DNA from: Dipteris shenzhenensis
Taxonomy: Eukaryota; Polypodiophyta; Polypodiopsida; Gleicheniales
Length of the DNA stretch: 64,000 bases
Direction: 5' to 3' (one strand)
Assembly: GCA_047967505.1 (NCBI GenBank)
Contig: CM106539.1
The translations under genes were made by a program, and so were the position numbers. The notes beneath the pieces were generated by a model. That model saw only the letters and a list, made by a program, of their open reading frames with translations, ran no database searches and had not been told where the DNA came from. Shown in pieces: positions 24,660 through 34,865 of the stretch (position 1 is its first letter; the number at the start of each line of letters is the position of its first letter).

Positions 24660-25397
24660 GCCTATCCCTTTACTTTAGGCTTGAATTTTGCAAGCATGGC
24701 TTGTTCACCTGGGCGTGAAGCCATGTTTTTCCTGGTCTGCTCTTCCTGCAGCAGAAGTCCTATCAACTCGTGAAAATTGAGAGGATTTGCACCCCCCCTC
24801 AACGACAAATTCAGCGAGGTATGAAAGCTGAGATAAGACTCAGGAAGAGAATTCAGAGTAGTGGTAATCATCTCTGAATCAGTAATGATCTCATCAATAT
24901 TCAGCAATTGCTCTCGTGAATCCTGTAGCTTTGTGAGGTGCACTGACATGGAGTGACAATTCTCTTTTCAAAAAAGACACCCTGGCATCATTCCGAGCTG
25001 TATACATGCTCTCCAAAATATCCCATGCTGCCTTTGAGGTCTTACACAACTGGATATGCGGAATGATGAATCTTTTCACTGAAAGAGAAATACACGACAA
25101 AGCTAAAGCATCACGTGAATCCCATCTCTTCTGCTCTGGAGTGGTAGGTATAAGTGCACCAATAACTTGTGCTGCAGCTGTACCCTGTGCACGACCTCTG
25201 CCTCCTCCTTGTTGGGGAGGGGTATTAGGTGCCACATTTGCTGGCCAGAACTCGTCCCCATTTACATAGTCCCACAAATTACAGGAAATCAGAATATTGC
25301 GTACCATAAAACTCCAGAGGGAGTAGTTGGTACCATCCAGTTTATCCTCTTGTGAGAGACCACTGAATTGGAAATCATTCTGATTTTGCTGGGCCAT
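24660..25397 (-). pseudogene. Copia gag (capsid) protein, frameshifted
   Basis: The likely start is the ATG at 25397 (MAQQNQNDF), 1069 nt after the primer binding site. The frame carries LDGTNYSLWSFMVRN, typical of copia gag, then AAWDILESMY and a basic stretch. A frameshift near 24950 moves the reading to another frame (SREQLLNIDEII; LNSLPESYLSFHTSL; LLQEEQTRKNM). A TAG near 24662 interrupts it before the zinc knuckle. Gag forms the particle in which the element RNA is copied. Confidence 0.87.
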
Positions 25398-26466
25398 GTC
25401 TGAGAAAGAAAATACAGCAAATGTCGCAAAAAATACAGCCAAACACTCGCTAAAAATGCGACTCATATTTCTGTAATGTCTCTGTTAGAAATCTGCCAGA
25501 GCAACCAATCTCTCCCAAAACCTGCCAAAAGTGCTTCAAAACACTCACAGAAAGGCAGTGTGAACTGAAACCTGCAAAATTGCTTTCCCAACACAAAAGC
25601 CCCAATTTGTGGCTTTAAATTGCAACCAGAAAGGGGCAAATGGTCTAAAAGCCCCAAATGTTGCACAAATTGCTCTCTGCTTGCAAAAGCCCCAAATTTC
25701 ACTGCAAAATTGCAGTGTAATTGCAAAAGCCCCAAATGCTGAGGTGAAATTGAGTTGAAATTGGGGCAAATCCACGAAAAGCCCCAAATTTTGCAAAATG
25801 CCCAATTCAAAGAATATGCTCAAATCTGCCCAAAAATCTGCTCTGCCAAACAATGGCTCCCTGCAAAATGTACCTTCAAAGAAAATAACCTGCACAGAGA
25901 GTTTTCTCCAGCACAACACCTGCAAACGAAGCAGTCCCGTACTAGTCGTACGGATTGCTGCAGGGAGATGTGTACGACACAGAACGTGAGCTGCGCAGCT
26001 GACAAGTGTACGGTCGCCATACAACATAGTAGTACGATCACCGTACGTTGTACGATGTATGAACGTTGCTTGCAGGTACGAAAGTTTGTATGCTGTACGA
26101 ACTGCCTGCAGTGTACGTGAACAGTACGGAACAAGCGCTGCAGTTGTACATGAGCAATGAGATGTACGACTGACGGTACGGGCGCTGTACGGTACGAGGG
26201 TTGTACAGTCTAGCGACGACGAACTGTACGGAATGTACATGCAGAGTGTGCGCCTGTGTACGGAATGTACGGAACATGCGCTGCATCAGGTACGGACGAC
26301 ATGCAGATGGTGTAGGGCGGCTGGGCCTGGTACGGACGTACGGAACAACCAACGGTGGCTGTACGAAATGGTACGAAAGCTGTACAGGCTGGAGCAGAGG
26401 CTTGGGCAGGTGACTTGCAGGAGGCGCTTGGGCAAGGAGCTGGGAGCAGGTCCGGGAAGGAACACT
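25398..26466 (-). promoter_or_regulatory. Copia leader with two dense motif arrays
   Basis: The leader between PBS and gag is about 1.07 kb. Its 5' part (26388-25939) holds 27 GTAC tetramers in about 450 bp, mostly in the form GTACG (CGTAC in element sense). Its 3' part (25790-25590) holds five copies of AAAAGCCCCAAAT or a close variant on the plus strand. Open frames of up to 231 codons cross it, but they follow the repeated motifs and match nothing known. Confidence 0.7.
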
Positions 26467-26478
26467 GCTCTGATACCA
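26467..26478 (-). other. Primer binding site of the copia element
   Basis: The minus strand reads TGGTATCAGAGC, complementary to the 3' end of initiator methionine tRNA, two bases from the LTR end. Confidence 0.93.
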
Positions 26479-26480
26479 AA

Positions 26481-26722
26481 TGTGAGAATAGGGAGAGAGC
26501 AAAGTGTGAGAGCAGGAGCAGGAGAGAGAGAGAGAGCTGAAAACGATAGTTGCAATAGATGAGTGTGTTACAACTGAATAGAGTGATATGTTTTGTCTAA
26601 GTGACAAAACCTTATCCTTCACTAACCGTAGTTAGTGAACTAACTGTGGTTAGGGGGAAAAACCTCCAACCTACTTATTACATTACATTGGTCACTGCTA
26701 AATTATAACAATAATTCTAACA
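26481..26722 (-). repeat. 5' LTR of the copia element, 242 bp
   Basis: In element sense it starts TGTTAGAATTATTG and ends CTATTCTCACA, the usual TG...CA form with short inverted ends. The partner LTR is not in the window, so LTR divergence and the target site duplication cannot be read. Confidence 0.85.
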
Positions 26723-26734
26723 TATAATGTATGG

Positions 26735-27045
26735 CATAATCGTCAAACTAGTTATCAAGCAAAACCTTGTACCAATGAACATGAATATCTAAGTCAATAT
26801 GGTACCAGTTGCGCATCGCTCTGCAAGAGAAGGCTTCTAAACTACGGAGATGGAGATGGTCGTGCCCCGTCTTCTGAGGAATCAGCTAGGACATCTTCTG
26901 ACACGGGTCGGTAATCAATCATTCCACTAAACTGTTGAAAAATTTAGCTCCATCGAACTTAGCGGTCAAACCACTGGGTGGTTGGCGTAGTTTAAAGCCA
27001 TTTCAATGCTTGATGATCTATGCGAACAGAGAAATCATGTCCATA
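26735..27045 (-). pseudogene. Gypsy RNase H scrap (left copy)
   Basis: It is a close copy of 32860-33165, which encodes the gypsy RNase H stretch with VRIDHQALKWLQ and DVLADVLSRR. The match breaks abruptly near 27045. On its left it is cut by the copia LTR at 26722. Confidence 0.75.
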
Positions 27046-27219
27046 CTGCTTGAAATGTCACTACCCCACTTGTGAGCCCCCGATTGGAGGGGACAAGGGG
27101 GCACGAGACTATAGGGGGAAAAAGGGCTGAGAGTACCTGGCTAAGTGGAGGATTGCGCCAGCAGCCTGCGTGGAGGATTGCACCAGCACCATACGGGGGC
27201 ATATGCAGCAGTACCAATG

Positions 27220-27360
27220 GGGCCTTATATAGGCTAGGAGGCTGGCCCAGAAACCGACCAAGGGGCGGCCATTTAGGCACCTTCGTAGGTCGGTGCAGTT
27301 GGCTGCAGCTGACTGGCCTAGTCGGCCACAGTGCACAGGGAAAGGAGTAGACTCAGGAGT
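27220..27360. repeat. LTR-like GC-rich block, left copy
   Basis: TATATAGGCTAGGAGGCTGG...CCGACCAAGGGGCG...CTGGCCTAGTCGGCC recurs at 32228-32345. A TATATAG box and GC-rich downstream sequence suggest an LTR promoter of a gypsy element. Full LTR edges could not be set. Confidence 0.6.
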
Positions 27361-27689
27361 GCAAAATGCAAAAATGCAGAATGGCAGTACTAAGTCCTGA
27401 GTACAACATAGTCATGTCGATCGTCGACTATATATCGATCACAGCATCGTCATCAATATCATCATCAGCAGCAGCAACAGCAAGATATCAGGATGGATGA
27501 GGCAGTGGAGGCATGAAGTCGACAATAGAGTGCTGTCGACCACTCAAAGGTGCGGTCCTAGCACGTCTCCTGGTCATAGCTCTACGTTTGACAAGGGCTA
27601 CTGTGACCCCCGTCGGTCAGGCTCCAACTCTAAACAAGGAGGGGATGTCCCCAAGTGTGATCTATGCGTCGACCCTCTATCTGAGCTGT

Positions 27690-30600
27690 CAGGTCACAGG
27701 CTCCGAATCACGGTCATGTCGAGGCCTCGTCTCGTGGGAGTCCATGTGATCTAGCTGAAAGAACTCCGTGATAGAGCTCTGAGAGGGATCAGCCGAGGAA
27801 GAAGTCTGCTCCTGTCTCCATGCTCGGAGTATCCTCTCACGATGTCTAAGTGCCTCATGAATGAAACCTGCCAAACACCGCTGGTCTGGGTAGGAGAGGA
27901 AACAAGCCAAAATCCCATAACTATCCCTGAAGAGGCAGTGGAAACACCCTCGGATCTCATAGTACACAGGACACCTAAAGATGAAATGCTCCTCTATCTC
28001 AACCTCCTGCATGTCACACAGTGTGCATATGCGCCTCTCCCTGGGTAGTCGCTCTGCTCTGCCACTCTCGATGCGAAGTCTGTGTGAAGAGACTCGGAAC
28101 TGCCTAAGAGAGATCCTCAACGAGGGGGATAGGTGAATCTGCGTGTATCTTGGTGGGTCAATGAAACCCTCCGCTGTGATGTGTAAGAAGTGACTCTGTA
28201 GAAGCTAAGCCTTACTGAGAGTTCACTCGGTCCCAACCAGGTCCGAAATGTATGTAGTTGTAGTAGATTCTCACGGATAACCTGGTTGACCTCGTGTAAT
28301 AAGAGGGGAGAAAAAGGAGCATCCATGCTATACTCGAAGGGAGATAGTCTATCCATGTGGAGCCCCAATCGCTCAAACCATCTCTCTGTACGAGCATACC
28401 AGCACCTTTGGTCTCCTCCTGCTGCAAGTGCCATATAAGAGGATAGAGCTATCCATGGTAGCCTGCTACGCCCCGAGGTATGATCCCCATATTCCCTAAC
28501 TCGGTACAGATACGTGATGACCTGAAATGCAACATCTAGCTGTAAAGGGGGTGACTCAAACCCAGCCTGAATGATCGGATGACTTACCACGAATCATCTG
28601 TGATAACATGAGAACCTATAGCCGCTCCACACGGGCCCACTCTATATCCGACAAGTCTGACTCCCAACAAGGGCTACCGTACATCCCCGCCGGGCGAACC
28701 AAGGAGTCAAAAAGCAACCCCTTGGTGGGTGGATCCTGAAAGTGCGAGCGGAAGTACTGCCTCTCTAGTCTGGCCAATGAACCATACCCTCTACTCAAGC
28801 GTGCCTGCATTGCAAGTCTCATAGTGAAGTTGCGTCCGGAGAAGATAACCCCAAGATAAGTGTATGATGAAACTATCTCAACAGATGACCCCTCAAATGT
28901 GAACTGCTCCTGACGCATGATGGCTCGAGATGTATTGAAGATCATGACCTTGGTTTTACCCAGGTTGACCTTCAAATCATGAGACTCATAAAAGGACTGT
29001 AGTGTGTCTAGGTGTCTCTAAAGCCCCTCTGCTAAGGAAGACAAGAGAGCCACGTCATCTACGTAGAGCAAAATCTAGATCAGCGTGTCCGCAAGAGAAC
29101 AACCTACACCCCCCTGTGTCTGCATCACTGTCTCAAGCTCATCAATGTAGAGGCCAAATAAGATAGGCGACAAAGGACACCCTTGTTTGACCCCGATGGT
29201 GCTCATGATCTCGTCTGTCTACCTAAATCTTGTATGAACTCTCCCTGAAACTCTCTCGTAAAGTGCCATGACAGCCCAAATGATCTCATGGTCATAACCC
29301 AAGTCCTGTAGGCGCCGTATGAGGCGGGCTCTCGGAACCGTGTCAAATGCCTTGCATAAATCCACAAAGCAACAATAAACCCTCTGCTTCCGTGACCTCG
29401 CCTCCTCGATGATACATCTGAGCGTGAGGATGTGGTCCATGGTTCCATGATCATGCCGGAATCCGACCTGTCCTGCTACTCTAAGTCCTCGACACTCTGC
29501 AAGTCTGTTAACCTCGGAGTCAAGTACTGATGCATAAATCTTGGACATGACATGTCCAATCATAATGGTTCTGTAGTTCTCCGGGCTCATGGGATCCCCT
29601 GCCTTGTGGATGGGTGAGATAGTGTTAATGGTCCAAGTGTGTGGAAATCCCAAACAAATAGCTTCATTAAAAAGCTTTGCTAAGATCGGAGCTAGGAGGT
29701 TAATCCCACATACAATGAACTCAATGCATAGCCCCTCATGATCCTTCGCTCGGCCATTATGAAGTTTCATTATGGCATCCTTTACCCCTCCTTTAGTGAA
29801 GAGGGTGCAAGATGTGAGACGAGGCATGTGTGAGAGGTTAGGCACTGGCTGATTTGGGATGTCATAAAGTGTGCGTGCATAATCAAACCAGATCTAAGTG
29901 TCAATGAGTGGCGGAGGGGATCGTCCTTCTAGAAATCTCTGCCAGAAGCCCTTAGAGTTATTACTAAACAAAATATTCAGTAGCTCCTCGTTCTGATGAA
30001 CAAAGTCTAGTTTCTTCCTCCGTACCAGTCTACGGTATTCGCATAGTGTATCTGGTGCGCTCGGAAGACTGCTTTTGGTTTCAAATCTGAGTTGACGGCG
30101 TAAAGCCTTACACTCATCATCGTACCAACTATTACAAAGTACGGTTCCAAGGGGTGGTGGGTGGGTGGAGTGAGTGGCGTGGGGGAAAGCGTGAATGGAA
30201 ACCTCGTGTAGTGAGCGGGTGACAAGGGTAGCACGATCCTCTAAAAGGGGTATGAAGTCAATATAAGCAAGAAGTATGTACAAACGGCCAGAGTAAGAAG
30301 GTGAGTGATCCCGATCAAAGCGTGTATCGTGGTAGGTGAGGTAAGCACTGAGTGGGATGGAACCAAGAAACCACCTGAAGCGCGCCATCCGTCAAGACCA
30401 TTATAGATAATGAGATCATGTATCCTACCGAGATCTAATAGGGCTTGCCCATGAGATGAGAATGGACCTCGCCTATCAGCCAAAACCCGTAGCATACCTG
30501 CCTCCTCAAAGTCAATATCTGGCAGTAGAGTGGAATCATCTCTGAAGTCAAGAAGTGGTACCTGACAGGCCCTTGTCCTCGCGTTGAAAGTCCCCCACTA

Positions 30601-31000
30601 GAAGGACTTCTCCGCAACTAGAGAAGTCAACGGGGATGTCTCATCATCACCTCGGATATCTCTGGCAAAGTGGGAGGTCTCAAGGGGGAAATAGCAAACT
30701 GCGTTCCGGCTATCCATGTGTTGAATCCAGATCCAAAGAAATCTGGAATGTGTATCTCTCTGCTCTACTGAAATGGTACCCCAAAGTGTGGATCTGAAAA
30801 GGACTGCAACTCCACCTGAACCTCGAACTCCTCCTGTACCCCTCGTCTCATCTCTGTAGGCAGACTCCCATGTATATCCGCTGACTATTAAAAGAGGGCA
30901 CTCTGGACTCTGATGTGTCTCTATATAAAGACTATGTCGTGGCCTGTATAAGATTCGGAGAAGTTCCCTGGTTCTCACCATAAGGTACCATTACAATTCC
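27690..31000 (-). pseudogene. LINE ORF2: endonuclease, reverse transcriptase, zinc knuckle
   Basis: The endonuclease shows RGSGGVAVLFRS at about 30850, and a GDFNART-like site near 30585 where one extra base shifts the frame. The linker at 30388-29894 leads into RT at 29845-28616: KAFDTVPRARLIRRLQ, GCPLSPILFGLYIDE near 29170, and the catalytic YVDD at 29054-29065. KVNLGKTKVMIFNTS follows at 28975. The C-terminal CTLCDMQEVEIEEHFIFRC at about 28015-27970 is the zinc-binding knuckle seen after RT in many plant LINEs. Stops lie near 29890, 29220, 29075, 29020 and 28615. The protein nicks the target and primes reverse transcription there. Confidence 0.87.
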
Positions 31001-31129
31001 AAATGGTACGGGACAGGATCTCGGATATCTGAGTCTCATAGACCCCGCTTCCCTATGTAGGAGAGGGAGCAGGTGCCCTATGGGGGCCTGTAAGAAGTCG
31101 TCCCTCTTGTACCACTGCCCACTTCCTCT

Positions 31130-32130
31130 CCTTTCGGACTTGATGCCACTGCTGCAGCAAAGAGCGCCTCTCCTCAACCTGTAGAGGTGTGAGGTCCTCA
31201 TCCATAGAGATCGTTGGCTGATCTCGAAGGACTGACCTGCGTCGTAGAGCTGAAAGTCGTGCTTGAGTGTCATGGAACCGTATGATCAGGGGTTGCTCTT
31301 AGTTGGGATCTCTCCCCACCCACCATGCCCTCTCTATCCTGTCACCTGTGCTCAGTCACACCCAGAGTAGCGGCCACGAATGCAGTCGCATCTACCATCT
31401 ATGTAGCCTCAGTGCATGGGATCCCGCGTACTCTGATGTTGAGAGCCTTACTGGCTCTCTGCTGCTGTTGAATGAGAGTAGCCAAAACGGTTACCCTTGC
31501 GGGTACCCGTTTGGCCACGTCAACCCATCTGGAAGTCTCCTCAATAGCAGATTGCATGCTTGCAATCCGTGGCTCGACCACCGGGGTACTCCCTGGGACA
31601 ATGTGTATGGTTGTGACCTCCTGTCGGAGCTACATGATATCATGTCTGAGTCCCTGAATAAGACCCGCCTACTCCCATGGCCCTAGCCTGCTGCTCCTGT
31701 ATGATGCGGCTCTGCTCCTAGAAGAAGCGGACCTGCTCCCGTGCAAAGCAAGTCAGCTCCATCTCACGCTCACGAAAACTATGTATCTCCATGAGCAAGG
31801 TCTCACGGGCCTCTGGTGTATCAGCCCACCCATGTCCATGCTGAAACTGTGGTGACTGTGGCATGAAAGTGTGGGACTGAGTCCGAAAACTGGACGATGA
31901 CTGGGTGAACTGGGTGAGTAACGGAGATGACAGTGGAATGGATGAGGCGATCCCAACAGGGTGTGGGAGCGTGGGCTGACTGAGAGGGAGAGGGGAGAGT
32001 GAAGCGTAATGCGGAACTGTGTGATAGAGGGAGCTGAGGCTGGAGCTGAAACCGAAACTGAAACTATAGCGGGAGCTGAGGTTGAGGTTCAGGTAGAGAT
32101 AGATGCTGAAGAAGCTAAGGCGGGTCCTGC
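31130..32130 (-). pseudogene. LINE ORF1 (RNA-binding protein), frameshifted
   Basis: A Ser/Pro-rich head (about 32130-31890) is followed by a helical stretch with REREMELTCFAREQVRFF (about 31775). An RRM-like start, ASKALNIRVRGIP, lies at about 31455-31415. The C-terminal stretch MDEDLTPLQVEERRSLLQQ (about 31205-31150) is typical of LINE ORF1 proteins. Several frameshifts separate these pieces. ORF1 proteins coat the element RNA. Confidence 0.7.
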
Positions 32131-32227
32131 CTTTGCCTTCCTGTCTACCCCGAGTCCACTTCGGTTGTTACATGTGTTCACCTCCTCCAATTTCAGTTGT
32201 GTTGTTTGCTTTAGTCTGGTTTTCACA

Positions 32228-32345
32228 ATATAGGCCACGAGACTGGCCTAGAAACCGACCAAGGGGCGCCATTTAGGCCCCTTCAAAAGTCAGTGCAGTT
32301 GGCTGCAACCGACTGGCCTAGTCGGCCATTTGAGGGCCACAGCTC
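32228..32345. repeat. LTR-like GC-rich block, right copy
   Basis: It matches 27220-27340, on the other side of the LINE, in the same orientation. Confidence 0.6.
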
Positions 32346-32368
32346 CACTCCTCCCTCACTTCTCATCA

Positions 32369-32885
32369 CCTGCACAGACCTGCTTTGCACCGGCAAGCAC
32401 GCAGGGAGAGAAGTAGACTCAAGAGTTGGTCCAGCATCTCGTGGCTGGTTGTATGCTCATCTTTGAGCTTTTGTCTGCCCACATCTGTGGATGAATATAT
32501 ATCTGAGTTTTGCTATCTTTCTCTTCCCTTCTCTTTGAGTGTTGTTTGATTTGTGATCGGGAGTGTGACGAGTGAGTGATTATATCCTCTATTTACAACA
32601 TAATCGTCGAACTAGTTATCAAGCAAACCTGCACAGAACTACCTTGCACCAGCAAGGGCGCACGGAGAGGAGTAGACTCGGGAGTTGGTCCAACATCTCG
32701 TGGCTGGTTATATGCTCATCTTTGAGCTTTTTTCTGCCCACATCTGTGAATGAATATATATCTGAATTTTGCTATCTTTCTCTCCCCTTCTCTTTGAGTG
32801 TTTTTTGAGCTGCGATCAGGAGTGTGACGAGTGAGTAATTCTATCCTCTATTTACAACATAATCGTCGAACTAGTTATCAAGCCA
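32369..32885. repeat. Tandem duplication, 259 bp unit
   Basis: The units 32369-32627 and 32628-32885 are close copies. Each runs from CCTGCACAGA to ACATAATCGTCGAACTAGTTATCAAGC. The end of the unit also occurs at 26735-26760. Confidence 0.92.
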
Positions 32886-34656
32886 AACCTTGTACCAATG
32901 AACGTGAAAATCTAAGTCAGTATGGTACCAGTTGCGCATCGGTCTGCAAGAGAAGACTTCTAAACTATAGAGATGGAGATCACCATGCCCCGTCTGCTGA
33001 GAACATCAGCCAGGACATCTTCTGACCCAGGTTGGTTGTCAGTCATTCCACTAAACTGTTGAAAAGTTTAGCTCCATCGAACCTAGCGGTCAAACCACTG
33101 GGTCGTTGGCATAGTCTGAAGCCATTTCAATGCTTGATGATCTATACGAACAGAGAAATTATGTCCATAAACGAAATGCTTCCATGTTTTAAGGCATAGG
33201 ATGATATACACTGCCTGAGCTGGTGTGACCCTGAGCGGCCAGCTGTTTGCCTACCCTAACGATCTTCACAGTGGCTGAAGTAACCTCCATGCTGCTGTCC
33301 CACAAATGCACCATTCAAGGCAATGGAATTTGTCGGGATGAGAGTCAACCGGGCTTGCTTGGTGGCTTTGATGGAGATGATATCTTCCGAACTCCCTAAA
33401 CCTGCAAGTAGAGGACCTTCTGCCCACCAATCTCGCTGTAAACCTGAAACATGGGGGAAACGTGAGGCTCCCCGTGCTGCTCATCTTCAATCTCCTCAAT
33501 GACCGCTGATGTTGTATTCATGGGGACTGAAAGTGTTGATAAACCACTTGACGTGGTTGCTTCTACCTGGAGTTTCTTGAATCGAGGGCGATCTTGCTTC
33601 TTGTGGCCCTACACATGACAATAGAAGCACATGTTCGCTTTGACATAGGTCACCCGGGTTGCTGAATCCAAGAAACCGCCATAACAATCGCTATCCTTTA
33701 GTCCACATCTTTTTCTGCTGCCCATTTCCAAACTTCTTCCCACCGTCTCCTAGCATGGTGGAATTCTAGGACTTCTTGATGTTGGCTAACTTGGATCCTT
33801 GAGCCTTATACATAAGCTCAAAGGTATGGGCAAGCTCGTATGCACTCTCATAATCCCGTGGCCTGAAACTTCAGACACACCATTGGAAGTTTGTACACAA
33901 ACCATGAAGAAACTTACCTAGCTTTTCGAGTTCCTCCTGTTGCAATGAATGGACATGCAATTGAATGGACACATGTGTAAACCAGTTGGCATAATGGTTC
34001 ACTAAGGGTGCATCTCGAAGGATTGACTATGCAATCTATCCAGGTAGTGTAGTGGCAAGAACCGTGTCCTAAGATCTTTCACAAACTCTGTCCACCCATG
34101 ATGAGGTGTCCCAAGGTCTGGTCCTTATACCATTTGTGCCACCATGTGACCGCCTTGCCTGTAAGGTGCATCGATGTGAGAATACACCCCTTGTTGTCTT
34201 TCGTAGGCACAACTAAGAACTAACTCTCGAACTGGTTGAGCCAAGCAATCAACGCTAGGGGTTAGGTCTTACCATCGTAAAATTGAGCTTCCCGAGGAAT
34301 GAAGCTTCAATGGGCCGCGGAACTCTCTCCCCTTCTTTGTCTCCTTGTGGGCGGAGTAGAGAAATGAGAAAATGATGATCCCATTCTTCCATCGCCTCTC
34401 GAGCTATGCGCTCTTTGAGCTCCTTGGCTTGTTGAGCCTCACGATCGCGCTCTTCTTTCGCCTCCGCATCTCTTGGAGCTGAAGCATGCATGCAAAAAGG
34501 CTCTGTAGGATCGAATGAAAGAGAGAGAGAGTGCAGGTAGCAAAGAGTCGCACGAGTCTTAGCCGTCAAAACTAGGATAGTGAAAAATAGAAGTACAAGA
34601 TACTTGTACCTAGACCTAGGACTAAGTGTCCTATGTGGCCTAAACGGCACTAACAC
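32850..34656 (-). pseudogene. Ty3/gypsy remnant: gag, zinc knuckle, protease region, RNase H; RT deleted
   Basis: The minus strand reads gag from about 34656: a charged helix with EERDREAQQAKELKERIARE, then PIEASFLGKLNF, then GKAVTWWHKWYK near 34150. A knuckle, CFYCHV-GHKKQDRP, lies at about 33640-33590; its last Cys is replaced by Arg. Protease-like sequence lies at 33480-33250. Then, without any RT, RNase H lies at 33200-32860 (FVYGHNFSVRIDHQALKW; PGSEDVLADVLSRR). The jump from protease to RNase H marks a deletion of the RT domain. Stops and frameshifts are frequent. Confidence 0.8.
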
Positions 34657-34739
34657 TACAAGTGCCTACATTTATGTCTACAAGGCACATACCATGGCCT
34701 ATAGGGCATCACTAGAACCACCAGAAGATGGCCTACAAA

Positions 34740-34752
34740 CCCCCCTCCATGG
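34740..34752 (-). other. Possible polypurine tract after copia pol
   Basis: The minus strand reads CATGGAGGGGGG followed by TTGTAGGCC, about 115 bp after the stop of the copia pol. A 3' LTR may begin here, but no partner LTR was found. Confidence 0.35.
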
Positions 34753-34865
34753 AATGGGCTGAAGTACTCTAGAAACGTCTCAAAATACCTGGCATTTTCT
34801 GGTCATGGTGGCACATGTTCATTCAAAAGGATATAGCCACCTATGAATGTACAAGGGATGTCAGA

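Larger units (their letters stand above)
23480..26722 (-). mobile_element. Ty1/copia element with 5' LTR, PBS, leader, gag and part of pol; 3' truncated
   Basis: In its own direction the order is LTR (26722-26481), primer binding site (26478-26467), a leader of about 1.07 kb, gag from the ATG at 25397, CCHC knuckle, retropepsin, pre-integrase, and the N-terminal part of integrase ending near 23575. The remaining integrase, RT, RNase H and the 3' LTR are absent. It lies directly against a gypsy RNase H remnant at 26723. Confidence 0.9.
27390..32130 (-). mobile_element. Long LINE (non-LTR retrotransposon), near full length but decayed
   Basis: In element sense it has an ORF1-like region (32130-31130), an ORF2 with endonuclease (31000-30380), reverse transcriptase (29850-28620) and a C-terminal zinc-knuckle region (28590-27690), then a short 3' region. 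The 3' part contains GATGATGATATTGATGACGATG rather than poly(A). The RT wording (YRTIMIGHVMSKIYASVL, GVKQGCPLSPILFGLYIDE) is unlike the common plant L1 pattern and closer to the jockey/R1/RTE side. This placement is from memory and needs a tree. Confidence 0.85.

Noticed and set aside
25545-26622. Minus-strand frames of 231 and 194 codons in the copia leader
   Set aside because: They follow the repeated CGTAC and GGGGCTTTT motifs, lie between the primer binding site and gag, and resemble no known protein.
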